From Thelonectria olida (lineage: Eukaryota; Ascomycota; Sordariomycetes; Hypocreales; Nectriaceae), in contig JAGPYM010000003.1 in the NCBI GenBank assembly GCA_020736575.1, positions 1 to 64,000 on the forward strand: a stretch of 64,000 nucleotides of DNA, given 5' to 3'. Each line of letters starts with the position of its first letter. The first letter of the stretch is position 1. The notes beneath the pieces were generated by a model. It did no database searches and had not been told where the DNA came from. It worked only from the letters and a program-made list of their open reading frames with translations. The translations under genes and the position numbers were made by a program. Positions 22,938 to 34,280 of this stretch are shown here, piece by piece.

Positions 22938-23597
22938 ATGACCCTTACTGTCCACCACCTTCACGTTTCCCAATCAGAGCGTGTCGTCTGGCTCTGCGAA
23001 GAGCTCGGTATCGACTACGAGCTCAAAACATACAAGCGAGCCCCAATTCTGGCCCCTCCGGAGTATAAAGCTCTCCATCCCCTCGGAGCCGCTCCCGTTA
23101 TTCAAGACGGTGACCTGACCCTGGCCGAGAGTGGCGCCTGTATCGAGTACATCTCCCACAAACATGGCAACGGGAAGCTGTTCCTGCCTAGCACTCATGC
23201 CGATTATGCCGACTTTTTGTACTTGTGGCATTGGGCCAACGGTACTTTCGCGTCGGCTCTGATGGGAGCTGTGGCCTCGCGCTCGAGCGAGCCCGGAAAA
23301 CAAGAGGTCAGAGCGATTATCGCAAAAGATCGGTTCAAGAGCAGTCTGGTGATGCTAAATGAGAGGGTGGGCGATAAGACGTGGGTTGCTGGCGAGGACT
23401 TTACCGCCGCCGACATTATTCTTGTATTTTTACTTACAACGGTGCGCTACTTCTATCCCTATAGTTTGGAGGAGTACCCCAGCATTCTTGGATATCTCGA
23501 TCGAATCGGTCAGAGAGAAGCATATCAGAGGGCGATGAAGAAGTGCGACCCTGAGATGGAGTTGTTGTTGGGTGCAAATGCACCTGCACGCAAGTGA
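22938..23597 (+). CDS. Glutathione S-transferase
   Basis: Cytosolic GST of 219 residues, single exon. The N-terminal thioredoxin-like domain has the motif SQSERVVWLCEELGIDYEL, the cis-Pro segment GAAPVIQDGD and the glutathione-binding LAESGACIEYI. The all-helical C-terminal domain contains AGEDFTAADIILVF, the N-capping-box/D motif of GSTs. Family role: conjugation of glutathione to electrophiles or peroxide reduction. No catalytic Tyr at the N-terminus; Ser11 or Ser13 is the candidate. Converges on the OPT transporter 240 bp downstream. OPT proteins of this type move small peptides, glutathione among them, so co-function is possible, not shown. Confidence 0.93.
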   Translation: MTLTVHHLHVSQSERVVWLCEELGIDYELKTYKRAPILAPPEYKALHPLGAAPVIQDGDLTLAESGACIEYISHKHGNGKLFLPSTHADYADFLYLWHWANGTFASALMGAVASRSSEPGKQEVRAIIAKDRFKSSLVMLNERVGDKTWVAGEDFTAADIILVFLLTTVRYFYPYSLEEYPSILGYLDRIGQREAYQRAMKKCDPEMELLLGANAPARK

Positions 23598-23837
23598 GGG
23601 AGCTTGGTGCTAGAGCATCACAATAGATCGGTCTAGGGGATAAACAACATGTATCAGTGCATTAACTATATAGTAGCTAGTCGTGTTGAAGGCATTATTC
23701 TCAGGCAAATCGGACAACCCGTTCCTTCTTTCACGATATTGCAGTAGTATTGCAGCTTCAAATCAAGACAACCGCATTCAGAAGCTGTTTAGGCAGAAGA
23801 TGTAGTTGTGAAGAGAAACCAAACACTCCGTATCGCT

Positions 23838-26663
23838 CTACCATTTGGTCGGGCCAAAGAAGGAACCATCCTTGGGAAGAGTCTTAGAGACAGCCAGCCC
23901 CTGACCGTCGAGATTGTTATCAAAGACGGTGTTGCCCCACCAATCGGGGAATGTAGAGTTGGAAAGACCAAGAGCAATGCCGGAGATGACAATGCAGAGA
24001 GCAGTGCCAATGTCCAGAGCACCGGAAAGGACATAGTTGTAGCGACCTATAGAATCGTCAGCAAACCAGATCATGAAGTTCAGACTTGTGGGGAAACATA
24101 CTCCACCATCCAAAGTATCTGCGTCGAATCCACCAGTTGAAGATAAGACCAACAATAACCCACTGACCCAACCACCATGTGGTCGCAGGCGGGATCATAC
24201 CAGCAGCACCAAAGATGGCTGGGAAAAAGACGTATCGCAGGAAGCTGCGGGGGTATTTACGAGCAAGGAAATATTGAATCACGGGGAGGGCAGCGCCAAT
24301 AAGCCAGAAGTAGTTGGCCCACGAGTACCTAAGGTCAGTTAGTCAAATGAATCACATGTATCATCAAGGTCAAGGGGCGCTTACAGAGCTCCAGCACCAA
24401 ACATGCGGCGAGGACCAATCACACCCCAGATGACACTGGCGTTGAAAAAGGTGCGAGCCATGGGACAGGTCAGACCCTGAGACTGATCAGGGGTGCAAAT
24501 GCCGTCGATGTTGCTTCGGAGGAAGTTGTAAGTGGCAATCTGGACAATGGACAGCCAAATAACGGCGAAGGCCTGGGCAGCAAACATGGTACGCGGCGGA
24601 ATCTTCATGTAGTGACCGACTTTCATATCCGAGATGTATGTGAGACCGTTGTAACAGAGCATGTAGCCCCAACTCTTGAACAGCATCATGGCGACGGGGC
24701 GGCCAGGGGTCCTAAGCTAGTCAGTAAGGGGCGCAAAGCGAGTAAAAGCATTCACCACATACATGTAACCGACAATCATCTCAGTGACGACGTTGAGACC
24801 GGTCTGTTGGTTGGTCACAGCCTGAATAATACCTGGATGCTGTCAGCAATGACTTATACTGGAGGTGGGTAGGCATTCTTACCAACGGGGAGGATGAAAA
24901 AGACACCAATGAAGATACAGATGATGTATGCCCACCAAGTCAAGTGAGTCTCCCAAACCTGCGAGGCAATCATGCCAAAGACGAAGCTGACGACAAAGAT
25001 GGCCGCAAACCACCATTCGGGGGCTTCCTTGTACTTGCGCATGAGCTTCAGATGGACATCCGCAGGCTCCTTGCGGGCATCCTTGGTGCGAGCGACAATG
25101 TCACTGCCGTAGAACAAGGCGACATGGGCGAGGGTTGAAGTCAGGCCAGCGAAGCCCATTCCATAGGTAAGAGAAAAGGCCGCGCCGAGCATCAACGGTG
25201 AGTATTCCTCGTACGCGGTCTGGTTGAATGTGAAGTCTGGGGTGAGGATGATGCTGGTGTTGTACTTTTGGCCGAAATGGTCAAAGTTGGCGTTGGCACT
25301 GGGTGGAAATGTTAGCGACATTCTAAGAAGCGTTTGATGCAACTCATACCTGATGGGCAGATAGCGGTAATAGTCAGGGCCGGCCCAGGCAAGTCCGGCA
25401 CAGCCGATAACCATGAGAACGATGCCGGCAGCCACATTCATGACGGCGAAAGCGGGCGTCTGAAGGGGACTGTACAAGTAACCGCTGATGGTGCTCCAAT
25501 CAAATGAGAGAGGAATGATTCCGAGACCAGTCTGGCCGCCAAAAACTTGATTAACCACGACATTGTTCGGGGCAATCCAGCAGATGAAGGTGAACAAGCT
25601 CAGGAACTTGGCCATGACAGTGGGCAGCCACTCGTAGCAAAAGGTCGACAAGGCCACGATCAGGAAGAAGACGTATCGACCAACCTTCCAGCCGTTGGTG
25701 AAGGCCGGGTCAGAGGCGGAGTGATCGTGGAGGGAGTTCATGACAGTCGTGGTGACCAGAGTCGCAGGCCAGATCATGGCGGCGGGCCAGACCAGGAAGC
25801 GGCGCAAGACACCAGCGATACCAAAACCCATGGCTTGCGTGGAGATGATGAGCAGAATCTGGAAACCCCAGCTGAAGGAGAGATTTGTGTTAGTCGACGA
25901 CCAACAAGGGCTACATCGAGTTGGTATTGGCTTACTTGAAGAATTGCTGATAGAACAGCTCCTGGGCAAGGAGAATATCAATGGCATAACTGGAGGCTGA
26001 TCCAGCAGCAGTCATCATGGTGATGATGGTGTGCTCCTTGACATTGAAAGGACCGGGGTTGAGGGACATTTCATGGCCAAAGAGCTTGAAGCGGTAGTCG
26101 GGGACGAACTTCTCCCAACCCATACCAAGGCTTGAGTCCTAGCGTTAGCATATAATCGCATCGCCATGGAGGTGGACTCACGGATAAGACACCAACTGGA
26201 CGACGGTCGACTGGATAGTGATGGGCGAGTATCGAAGACCGAGAAGAATGTTGCAGGCGGCAACGATGGTGCACATGACGCCGCCAATGGTCCAGGCTCG
26301 AATAGTGTTGATGGGCATATCCGGGTCATCGGTGGGGGAGACCTACAATCAAGTCGTTAGATGAGACAAATTACAACTTGGTGCTTCATAGGAACGACTT
26401 ACCGATGCGCGGACCTCCGGATAGGGAGAGTCCTCCTCGATCAGCGTCTCCTGAACCGCAGCCTCCTTCTCCAGATCACCAGTCTGCAGAGCATTGTCGA
26501 CGTCGTCGAGCTTCTGGATATCCAGGAAAGGATCCCATTTGTGCGACTTTCGGAACTGAGCGAGGTCGGCCTGGGGAGTAGCCGACTCTCCGACCTCAAT
26601 GCCAGTTGTGACGGCGTCGGACTCTGGGGCAGTCCCCTGGCCCTTGCGCCACTTGAAGCCCAT
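23838..26663 (-). CDS. Oligopeptide transporter (OPT family)
   Basis: Integral membrane OPT transporter of 795 residues. Nine exons: 26403-26663, 26182-26342, 25936-26130, 25350-25871, 24883-25298, 24763-24832, 24385-24711, 24102-24328, 23838-24046; eight introns of 50-64 bp, every junction in frame. Signatures: cytosolic acidic N-terminus, NPGPFNVKEHTIITMM, FNWGFQILLIISTQAMGFG, PNNVVVNQVFGG, GYMTPGRPVAMMLFKSWGYM, VGHYMKIPPR, RRRYFGWWSRYNYVLSGALD, PDWWGNTV. Known family role: proton-coupled uptake of tetra- and pentapeptides or glutathione at the plasma membrane. Preceded by an unusually long 3.2-kb intergenic region. Confidence 0.94.
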
Positions 26664-29600
26664 CTTGGCGGCGTTGGAGAGGGTATGGGGTCAAATACTA
26701 TGACAAGTCGTAAAGACAAGATTGGATGCCAAGCTTAGCAGCTATTCGAGAAGCATGTTTCAAAGGAAAGTCTGTACGAACGTCTGGGGAGCCGCAGGAT
26801 ATCTATAGACTATGCGTGGCACCGTACCACGCATGGCACTCTCGCCCTCGGTTCGCCCCTTGCGGCGCATGCTTGGGGGATTTGCAGTGTCCAGCGATGC
26901 CCTCAACGACTCAGCAGCGGCAGACGCTTCTGTCTTGGGAAGGTGGCCGAAGGCGAGAGATGGGGTCGGATATGGCGGCGGGCCTTTTGTTCGCAGCATG
27001 ATGATACACGAGAGGGCAAAAGGACTGGATTGGCGATATTGGGCCAACAACGATATCTCTCCTCCTCTCTGCGTCTACTGTTCTAGATGGAGGCGACGGG
27101 CGCGGGAGGGGCCGATATGGGAGGCCGGGGCTCCTCATCTCCTCGTCCTCTTGGAGAGCAAAAGTGCCCGCTGGGAAGCAAATGCCAAAAGTGCCCTCGT
27201 GGCGTCATGTCGCAACAGGAAATGGGCGACACAGGCTCGATGAGAACAGCAGTGAACCGCAGCGTCGGGACCATCTTTGGCTGGGAAAGGAAGGTAGCAA
27301 GTTCTCCAGACCAACCATGGGAATATCAAATGGAGGGCACAGCATAGGGATGTTGAACAAGATCGCTTACGAATACTAGGTACAAATGAAAGTGAACCAA
27401 CAGCATCACCAGCTATCAGGCCTTTGGGTCAATGTGCGCTACTCCTGCGTGGATGGCGAGATGCCAGATTTGGAAACCGAAATACCATGGGTTCGGCCAA
27501 TAACAGAGCCTCGTCCGCTCCGCAACGGCGAACACTGACGACCGCGGCCGGGGCGTTGGATCGGGGCACTCTGCAGATAAGGAGAGCGAGGTGGCCGGTC
27601 ACTACGGCGCCATCCAGGGACTTTTTGCTCCCCGCAAGACGCCAGCCAATCAGACACGGGGCTTTTCCTGGCAAGATAGCGTGTCACGAGGAGCAGGTCG
27701 GCAGATGGTTCGCTTCAGATTGACAAAAGGTCCTCGACCCTCTCGTCTATGAAACCTGGGCGGATTCCGCCTCGGGAAACTCCACACAATGTGCGCCCCT
27801 TGTAGAACACACGGCAACCAAATAAACGGGCTATCGCGCGCGCGGAATTCGACATCCATCCCTTTCCGTTGGGACTTTTTGTCGGAGCCCACCAACTGCG
27901 AGTCGAGTCGACGTGGCGGCCGAGGCTCCTTAAAGCGGACCGTTCTCCGGGGCAGTCGACTCGTATAGCCTTCAAGGTGGCCATCCGTCGACGGCCACGA
28001 ACTTTTGACAGCAGCTGCGAACAATCGCTACAGCTAATGATGGCCGTTTGAGATGGACGTTATCGTTTGCCTTCTTCGAGATCGGCCGCCCATGAATTGG
28101 GCTGGCACTTGGCCCATGTCGGAATAGAGGCGAATAGGCCACCCGCTTGTTCGGCAACGGCGTCGCCGCCAAGATTCTGGGCATCGGATCGCCAAGAGTG
28201 AGGAGATGAGGGTGGGCGGAAATAGAGACGACATGAAAGGCGTCTATCTACATATGTCCGTCGGCGAAATGACAGATGCCCCTGACCAACGACTCCGGAT
28301 CACCCCGCCTGGCTGGCCGGCTGCTTGGCATCGGCCAAAACTAAGCTGTTCCCGGGCAGTCTGGTCTGGTCTGCAGACGGTCCGTTCGTCATCTCCAGAC
28401 TCCATATTGCATCGGCTCGCGAAATAGCGGCGATTCTGGCATGACTAACTAGCAGTATCGTCGTATGCAGAGCATCGCACGCCAACCACGCCATGATCAA
28501 GAGCCAACATCCCTCAGTTTCGGCCGGCAGGTGTTCGATTCATACGTTGGCGAGTCACTTGACGATGAGGTCTCGTTGCCGTACGAAGACATCAAGACTT
28601 TGCCTAATAGCCATTTCAATGTCCCTATCGTTGCCCCCCTGCGCCTCCAGGACGCTGCGAGGTGTCGCGACCGTGCCTCTCTGGGCCAGACGAAGAGTGC
28701 ATGGGAGGCAAATCCAAAGTCCCATTCTGGGGGCCATCAGGAAGAACAATGATGTGACCCACATCCACACAATCCTCTGTCAATGACCCATTTTGGTATC
28801 CCTGGGACATAATCTCGGAGCCAAGTGAGTGCCACTGCTTTTCAAATCATGATGCGGGAAGGCGTGATACACTATTCTTGCGCGGCGCGAGGCCTTCGGC
28901 CCTACAAGCCCATGGCCCTTGTACATGGCAAAGCTATCACAGGGTGAAAGAGGATGCACCATGCATCTCATGAACGGCCGTTGTTATCACTGTGCCACTC
29001 CCTGACACCCCACGCTCAATCTTTATCTTGTCACATCCATAACCTCTCGTGATTCCAAACTCACTCACACGAGCGAAGATCAGCTGGCGTGATAACGACT
29101 CCGCGACACAATTAGATGATAGAGTCACTACTCAGCTATTAGTCCTCCGACTCGACACGAAGAACGAAAATATTACGGGATTTCCAAGTGATCAAAACCT
29201 ATAACCGTGGGAGTCTATTTCATCAATGAATCTAAGGCTTTCTTGGCTACTTGGTGGCTATAGGGTAATCTAAGGAAACTGTAGATCCGTTCTCGTATCA
29301 ATGCTGGTTTTCGTAAAGGCCTTTCACAAGAGCGACATAGTCCTATCAGTGAACGGCGATTGGTCTTCTGAGTAGTTGATCTGCGCCCGTCCACTTGGTC
29401 GGAAGCTCAGCTGGAAGAGATGAAGTAATATTGCTTGTTTGTTTCGCACACGCTCGCGTCGTTCCGGGTGGAGTGTCAGCACCTTAAAGTATTTGTTTCG
29501 GCACGAGTAGCCGAGCAACCGACGGGAGTTCTTTTTAGTACGTGCACGGAGTTGTGGTTAATGACCACGAGGAGTTGAAGACATTCATTGCTGATAAGAA

Positions 29601-29912
29601 TATGCGATCGTTTCTTCCCGTAGATGATCGGTGCGTGGGTGAAGAAAGGTCTCTGAGCTACAGTCGGAGGAATATACTTGTGAAGCCCTATCAATCCAAC
29701 CTGAAATATTATTTCTACTGACGCATCTCATTTACTTGATGCGTTCCGTGGAACTCAGAAAGGCCCGAATCAACGCCCCTCGTGCGTCATGATAAGAGTC
29801 ACGAAGGCTAGTGGTACATTGCTGCTCAGCATGCTGTCGTACGCGATCATACACATTTATCTTTATTTTTAAGTGCCACAATCCCCCCAATCCAACCCTT
29901 TATCTTGCATCC
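26664..29912. other. Long intergenic region, no gene recognised
   Basis: About 3.2 kb. The first 1.9 kb is GC-rich with many overlapping short ORFs on both strands, but none has recognisable similarity, splice structure or typical start context. Could be a large OPT promoter/leader or host a non-coding transcript. No transposase or terminal repeats seen. Confidence 0.45.
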
Positions 29913-30470
29913 TTACAGAGCAGCTTGGATGCTCTTAATCGGCGTCTTAGCTGTAACATGACTGCAGTTCACAGTCCGCACACTATACAGCTGTCCTTCT
30001 TCCCAATCAGGGTTCTGCCAGGTCGAGTCTGAACAGTTTAGATGCAGAGTAACGCCGCCCTGCGCCTGGATGTAACCGCCTTCCGACAAACAACTCCACG
30101 TTTGGTTGACCTGCAGCTCCCCCGACGGCCTGCTGAACGTGTACGTCGCCTCGTCACCCTCAACCGGCGTGTCGCACTCGTACACGGCAGTGCCGTAGTA
30201 AAAGTCGCTCAGCTGGTTCGACGAGCTGCTGCAGACGGGGCGGTAGTCGAGCGCCGGGTTCTCGAGAGTGAAGTTGACGTATCCCCATGAGTTCTGGTGT
30301 GCCGGGTTCGTGAAGGTGTAGGAAGCGTGGAAGTCGAAGTTGTGAACGACCCAATTACTGGCTTTCATGCCCTTTTGCATGCAGCTTTGCTCTTCATCGT
30401 CGCGGGATGAGATGGGGGATGCCGAGACGAATGCTGCCAGGAGGATGGCGTACTTGAATGAGGACTGCAT
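29913..30470 (-). CDS. Small secreted Cys-containing protein, AltA1/AA1-like candidate
   Basis: 185-residue single-exon protein, start at the first ATG in frame (30470). Signal peptide at 1-18 (MQSSFKYAILLAAFVSA) then PISSRDDEE. The mature part has six cysteines after the pro-like segment, several sequons (NFT, NQT, NCS) and beta-rich alternation: VVHNFDFHASYTFTNPAHQ, GYVNFTLENPAL, DFYYGTAVYECDTP, GELQVNQTWSC, GGVTLHLNC. This layout resembles secreted beta-barrel proteins of the AltA1/AA1-like group, some of which are elicitors in plant-associated fungi. The assignment rests on pattern only; the function in this organism is unknown. TATA-like tttaaata about 115 bp upstream. Confidence 0.7.
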   Translation of the reverse strand: MQSSFKYAILLAAFVSASPISSRDDEEQSCMQKGMKASNWVVHNFDFHASYTFTNPAHQNSWGYVNFTLENPALDYRPVCSSSSNQLSDFYYGTAVYECDTPVEGDEATYTFSRPSGELQVNQTWSCLSEGGYIQAQGGVTLHLNCSDSTWQNPDWEEGQLYSVRTVNCSHVTAKTPIKSIQAAL

Positions 30471-31223
30471 CTTGGTGTTGGTGAAGGGTGTTGAGACTAA
30501 AAATGTTTCATGGGAGCACTTGAGCTGGCCAGTCAATGGTCGAGAAACGGGAAACAAGAAACAGAAAACACAGACGGTCAGCTAATATTTAAAGAAGCGA
30601 GAAGCAATGGCTGTGCTGGGGCTTGTGTCAGATGCGCGTGATGTAGAGTGCGCAGGATTTTATGCATGAAAAAGTTCCTTGATGTTGACCTTAGCATTCG
30701 TGCTATTATACCTAGGATATTGGAGAGTCTATATTTATTACTCCGTCGCTGCCGGAATGGTCGTTCAGCGCAATTATCTCATTTCAATGCCTCGTGCGCA
30801 TTACCCGTGATCATCGGCAAATATGATCGTTACCTTGTTGAGCTTCAGGGAGCTCTTGTTTGGCAGGGATTTATGCGTCATTGACGGAATGATCGACCAA
30901 CATGAAGTGAAACCTCGTATTGACCACGACAAAGCATTGGCCAAGGTGAATCCTGCCCAAGAAATCTAGGAACCAATCGTCTTGTCGAATGCCGGAGCGG
31001 CAACTTGGCCCTTTGGCAACGTAGGAAATGGAACGTGTGATCCTGATGTCTCAGCTGCAGCCAATGCAGCGTGAGACAATTGTCAATAACTCTGCAAAGT
31101 ATGAGGCCAGGGATAGTCTGTTGTAGAATGGAATGGATTGGCGACCGCGACAGGCAGTCGAGTTGATGCCATGTTCAATATTATTAACTACCTAGGTTCC
31201 GGCTCTCTTGCACCGCCAACGAT
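30471..31223. other. Intergenic
   Basis: About 750 bp between the secreted-protein start and the end of the hydrolase-HET gene. A short plus-strand ORF at 30648-30884 is not supported by any motif. Confidence 0.45.
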
Positions 31224-34200
31224 TCAACACAGCGTCACTGACTCAACCGGATGACCTTCAACTATCTGCGGTCCCTGATCGTCGCTAAGGCCCATTATCT
31301 CAAATACGCCACACCGTTGATACTGGCCTTTGCTTGATGCCTTGCTTTTGCTAAAAAATTTCGTCGCAAACGGCAGCTGTGGACTGTTGTCTTCCTCGCT
31401 TTTCACAATCAAGATGCCGTGGATCGTATCCCACTTGGTCGGGTCCGGGAAGTATGAAGAACGAGCCGATTTTCCACTCTGTGCCGAAGTCATGGAACCA
31501 GGTGATAGCTTTTTTAAGACACCGCGAGGCGATCCAGGAGCCGAGTATCCCAGAATGAGGCCAAAAACTTCATCTTCTTCGGCCAAGTCCCAGGTATCAA
31601 AGTGGCAGCTGACAACCGCGCTCCCCCAATCTCTCGGTCGTGCTTGGTTGACAAGTTCAAAAGAAGTCGATGTGCCGCCTGACATAGCGTTGGGCTTGCG
31701 ACGAAGTTGAACCAACGGAGCCTTCATCTTGAGCCAGCCGCGTCGCTTCAACTGGCCGAATCGATTGCCCGATGGCGTCTTGAGCTCGACCCCCGATACC
31801 TTGACTTGTCTAAGGCGACAGAAACCATCCACTCGAGGAACTACAAAGGTGACTGGACCACCCATTGCCGCCCACGACCATGACGGAGCAATGTATTCCA
31901 GAGGAACTTCGGCAGCTTTTCGTTCAAACAGCATCTCAGCTGGCAGATTCTTCAACCATAAACCCGCGTAGTACTCCTCCCCGTTCGCGCTCGCGACCGA
32001 CGCAGCAGCCCCAGCCATTGCCGGCAGCCTGTCAGTCTCGTACGTGAGCTTCCTCCTTGAGAACTCTTCGACCAGTCCCGTCCACGGTTTCGCCCAAAGT
32101 CGCAGTTGGTCGCTCACAGGTGCCGATTCACTCCAGGTTGCCATTTTGCATCTCCAAGTCATCTGCTTGCCGCAGTATCTCACGTTTCGGCGGGAGAGGT
32201 ACTGCTCTTGCAAAGCCCACGCGCGAGTATCCAACGCTTCCTCGTCGCGATCGTCCCAAAACGTCTTTTGGTAGAGGTACGCCACCACAGACCGATCCCT
32301 GCCTGCCGAGACAACGACGGGGGCGTAGTCGTGATTTCTCGGTGCCAAAAACGCCTCCGTGTCACCCGTCGAACTGGCCGCGCTGATGGTGACGTGGGCA
32401 TTCGCAAAGATGTCGGCCATCCTGCCGCTCTCAACTTCCCAGTCGATGATATCACCTTGGACAATACATAGGGCATCGATCCAGAGGTACCTGATGCCGA
32501 GCTGCCGCGTGACGAGGATTGCGTCTCGGAATGAGGCTGGAGCTTGCCGTATGCTGAAGCCTGCCCTGATGGACTTCATATTTTGCCGCGTTGTCATAAA
32601 GTTGTTGCTCGAGCCCCAACGGTGGCTCAGCGCTACGTACTTGTCCTCGAGTCCGAGAGGTCGCACGAGCTTGATACTGGTTGGATCAGACACGTCCAGG
32701 ACTCGTGTCGGCAACGGCGTCCATTCCAGCCCGCACTCGGAGTGGCTTTTCCGACACTTGCTGATCCAATACTTGACGTGTTCGATTGACTGGGAGGATA
32801 GAGGGTCTTGGTGGACGACGATGTTTTGGAAGCTGTCTGTTAGGGGATCATCTAGGAGAAAGCGTCAACATGAACATGACCACGGCACTATGCAACTGTC
32901 CAATGGAAACATACTGTGTTCTAGGGCCATGTCGAGACGCTTGGAAATGTCCCACGCCGGCGCACACGTATACTCCCCAGCCAGAATTCGTTCGGGAACC
33001 TTGCCAATGTCCAACCCATCGCAAGCCCAGGCGTCAGTGCTCTGGCAAACGAAATTCGCCAGCACGCATCGGTGAGTCCAAAGGCCGATGCTTTTTCGAT
33101 CCTGCACCTCGAGACTGGTGTTATAATGCATGGTGCTCTCGGTGCCGAGTTCAAGTCTGTGCAGGGGGAGCGTCCGACAGACAGGGCACTGAAGTGGCAA
33201 GACGGTAGTGGCGCTGATGGTGGAAGGAGGAGGAACGAAGGGATCATGTGCCTTTTGCCTTAGTCTATCGATGCCTTCAGATATTTGACGAGCTATAGGG
33301 TTGTGTTTTCCAACAAATCTAAAGAGACCTTCGTGGTTAGTGCTGAGTGGGATGTGCTCTTCGTCATCTGCACCGAGCAGCGTGGATTGATATTCTGCAA
33401 TCTAAATGATCATGGCCTGTTAGATGGAAATGTGCGGATAACGAACGAAACAGGACACGTACGCCCGCGTTGGTGTTTGTGGCGTAGAAGCTGATTACTG
33501 GACCTTTGAAGGCGGATTTAAACTCGACGGTAAGTTGCTGGAGAATGGGTGCGTTGATATGCAATGCATCTTGGAGGCGGTGCTCTGGAACGATGGGTGT
33601 TATGTCCAGACATTTGGCCATCTCCCAGAGTGTCTGGCCGTAAGTGTCGGCTGCTGTGCCTTGGTGAGGGGTTCCAAGGAAGACGACACCGGCCGTGTTG
33701 CGGTAAATGGACCTGAATTGCTTCTGGGCTTGAGCTTGCAGCAGCAGCTAGGGACGCGTATTAGACGACAACAAGCGCCGAAAGGCTCCGCGATGAGATC
33801 AATATACCTACCTGTTTTACCAGGATCCCACCAAAAGAATAACCCAGAAACAAGATTGGCCTATTGGCTTCCTGCATCTCTTAGCGAGCCATTCGGACAA
33901 GACGCTGCAAGCATGAAACCTGGGTCATACATCGTTCGTCTGTCGAAGCTGGAGCAGGCCTTTAAGGAAATAATACACCCAGTCGACGATATCGGCCGTT
34001 GAGGCGGAGAATAGGTTCGGCGCCGAGCAGCCTCGATCTGCATAGATGGTTCTGGCGTCATTGAAGAACTCGGGTAGGAGCTCTTCTAATGCTACCGTCT
34101 TTGCTATCGTGGACCTCTTGGCTGACAGGCCTTGTACAACGATTATGCTGTCATCACATGTAAGGACAATTGCGACGAGGATCAAGGAGGGAATCGGACA

Positions 34201-34280
34201 TACTCAACCTTGACAGGACCTTGTTCACCGTTTATAGGGCTTGGAGGGAAACATTGGACAGAGGTTCGAAGCCAAGACAT
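31224..34280 (-). CDS. Serine hydrolase (DUF676-like) fused to HET domain
   Basis: Predicted 916-residue two-domain protein. Exons 34204-34280, 33931-34147, 33812-33871, 33459-33747, 32915-33394, 31224-32851; introns of 56, 59, 64, 64 and 63 bp; every junction closes in frame. Residues about 20-260: alpha/beta hydrolase as in fungal DUF676/NLR-associated lipases: VDIIVVQGL (usual HG replaced by QG, Gln31), FSASTADIVDWV, nucleophile elbow GYSFGG (Ser110), FLGTPHQG, IPLSTNHEGL (probable catalytic His235). Linker 265-420 with CPVC. HET domain from about 446: YVALSHRWGS, RYLWIDALCIVQGD, ALDTRAWALQEQYLSRR, and SWSWAAMGG. No in-frame ATG near the HET start supports a separate HET gene. Likely role: non-self recognition or cell-death control. 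Confidence 0.8.

Noticed and set aside
26812..27243. 143-codon GC-rich plus-strand frame upstream of the OPT gene
   Set aside because: Arg/Ala-rich composition typical of random GC-rich DNA, with open frames on the opposite strand too; no similarity recognised.
32865..33247. Separate small gene in the linker of the hydrolase-HET protein
   Set aside because: The frame is continuous with the hydrolase exon upstream and splices into the HET exon, so it is part of one gene.
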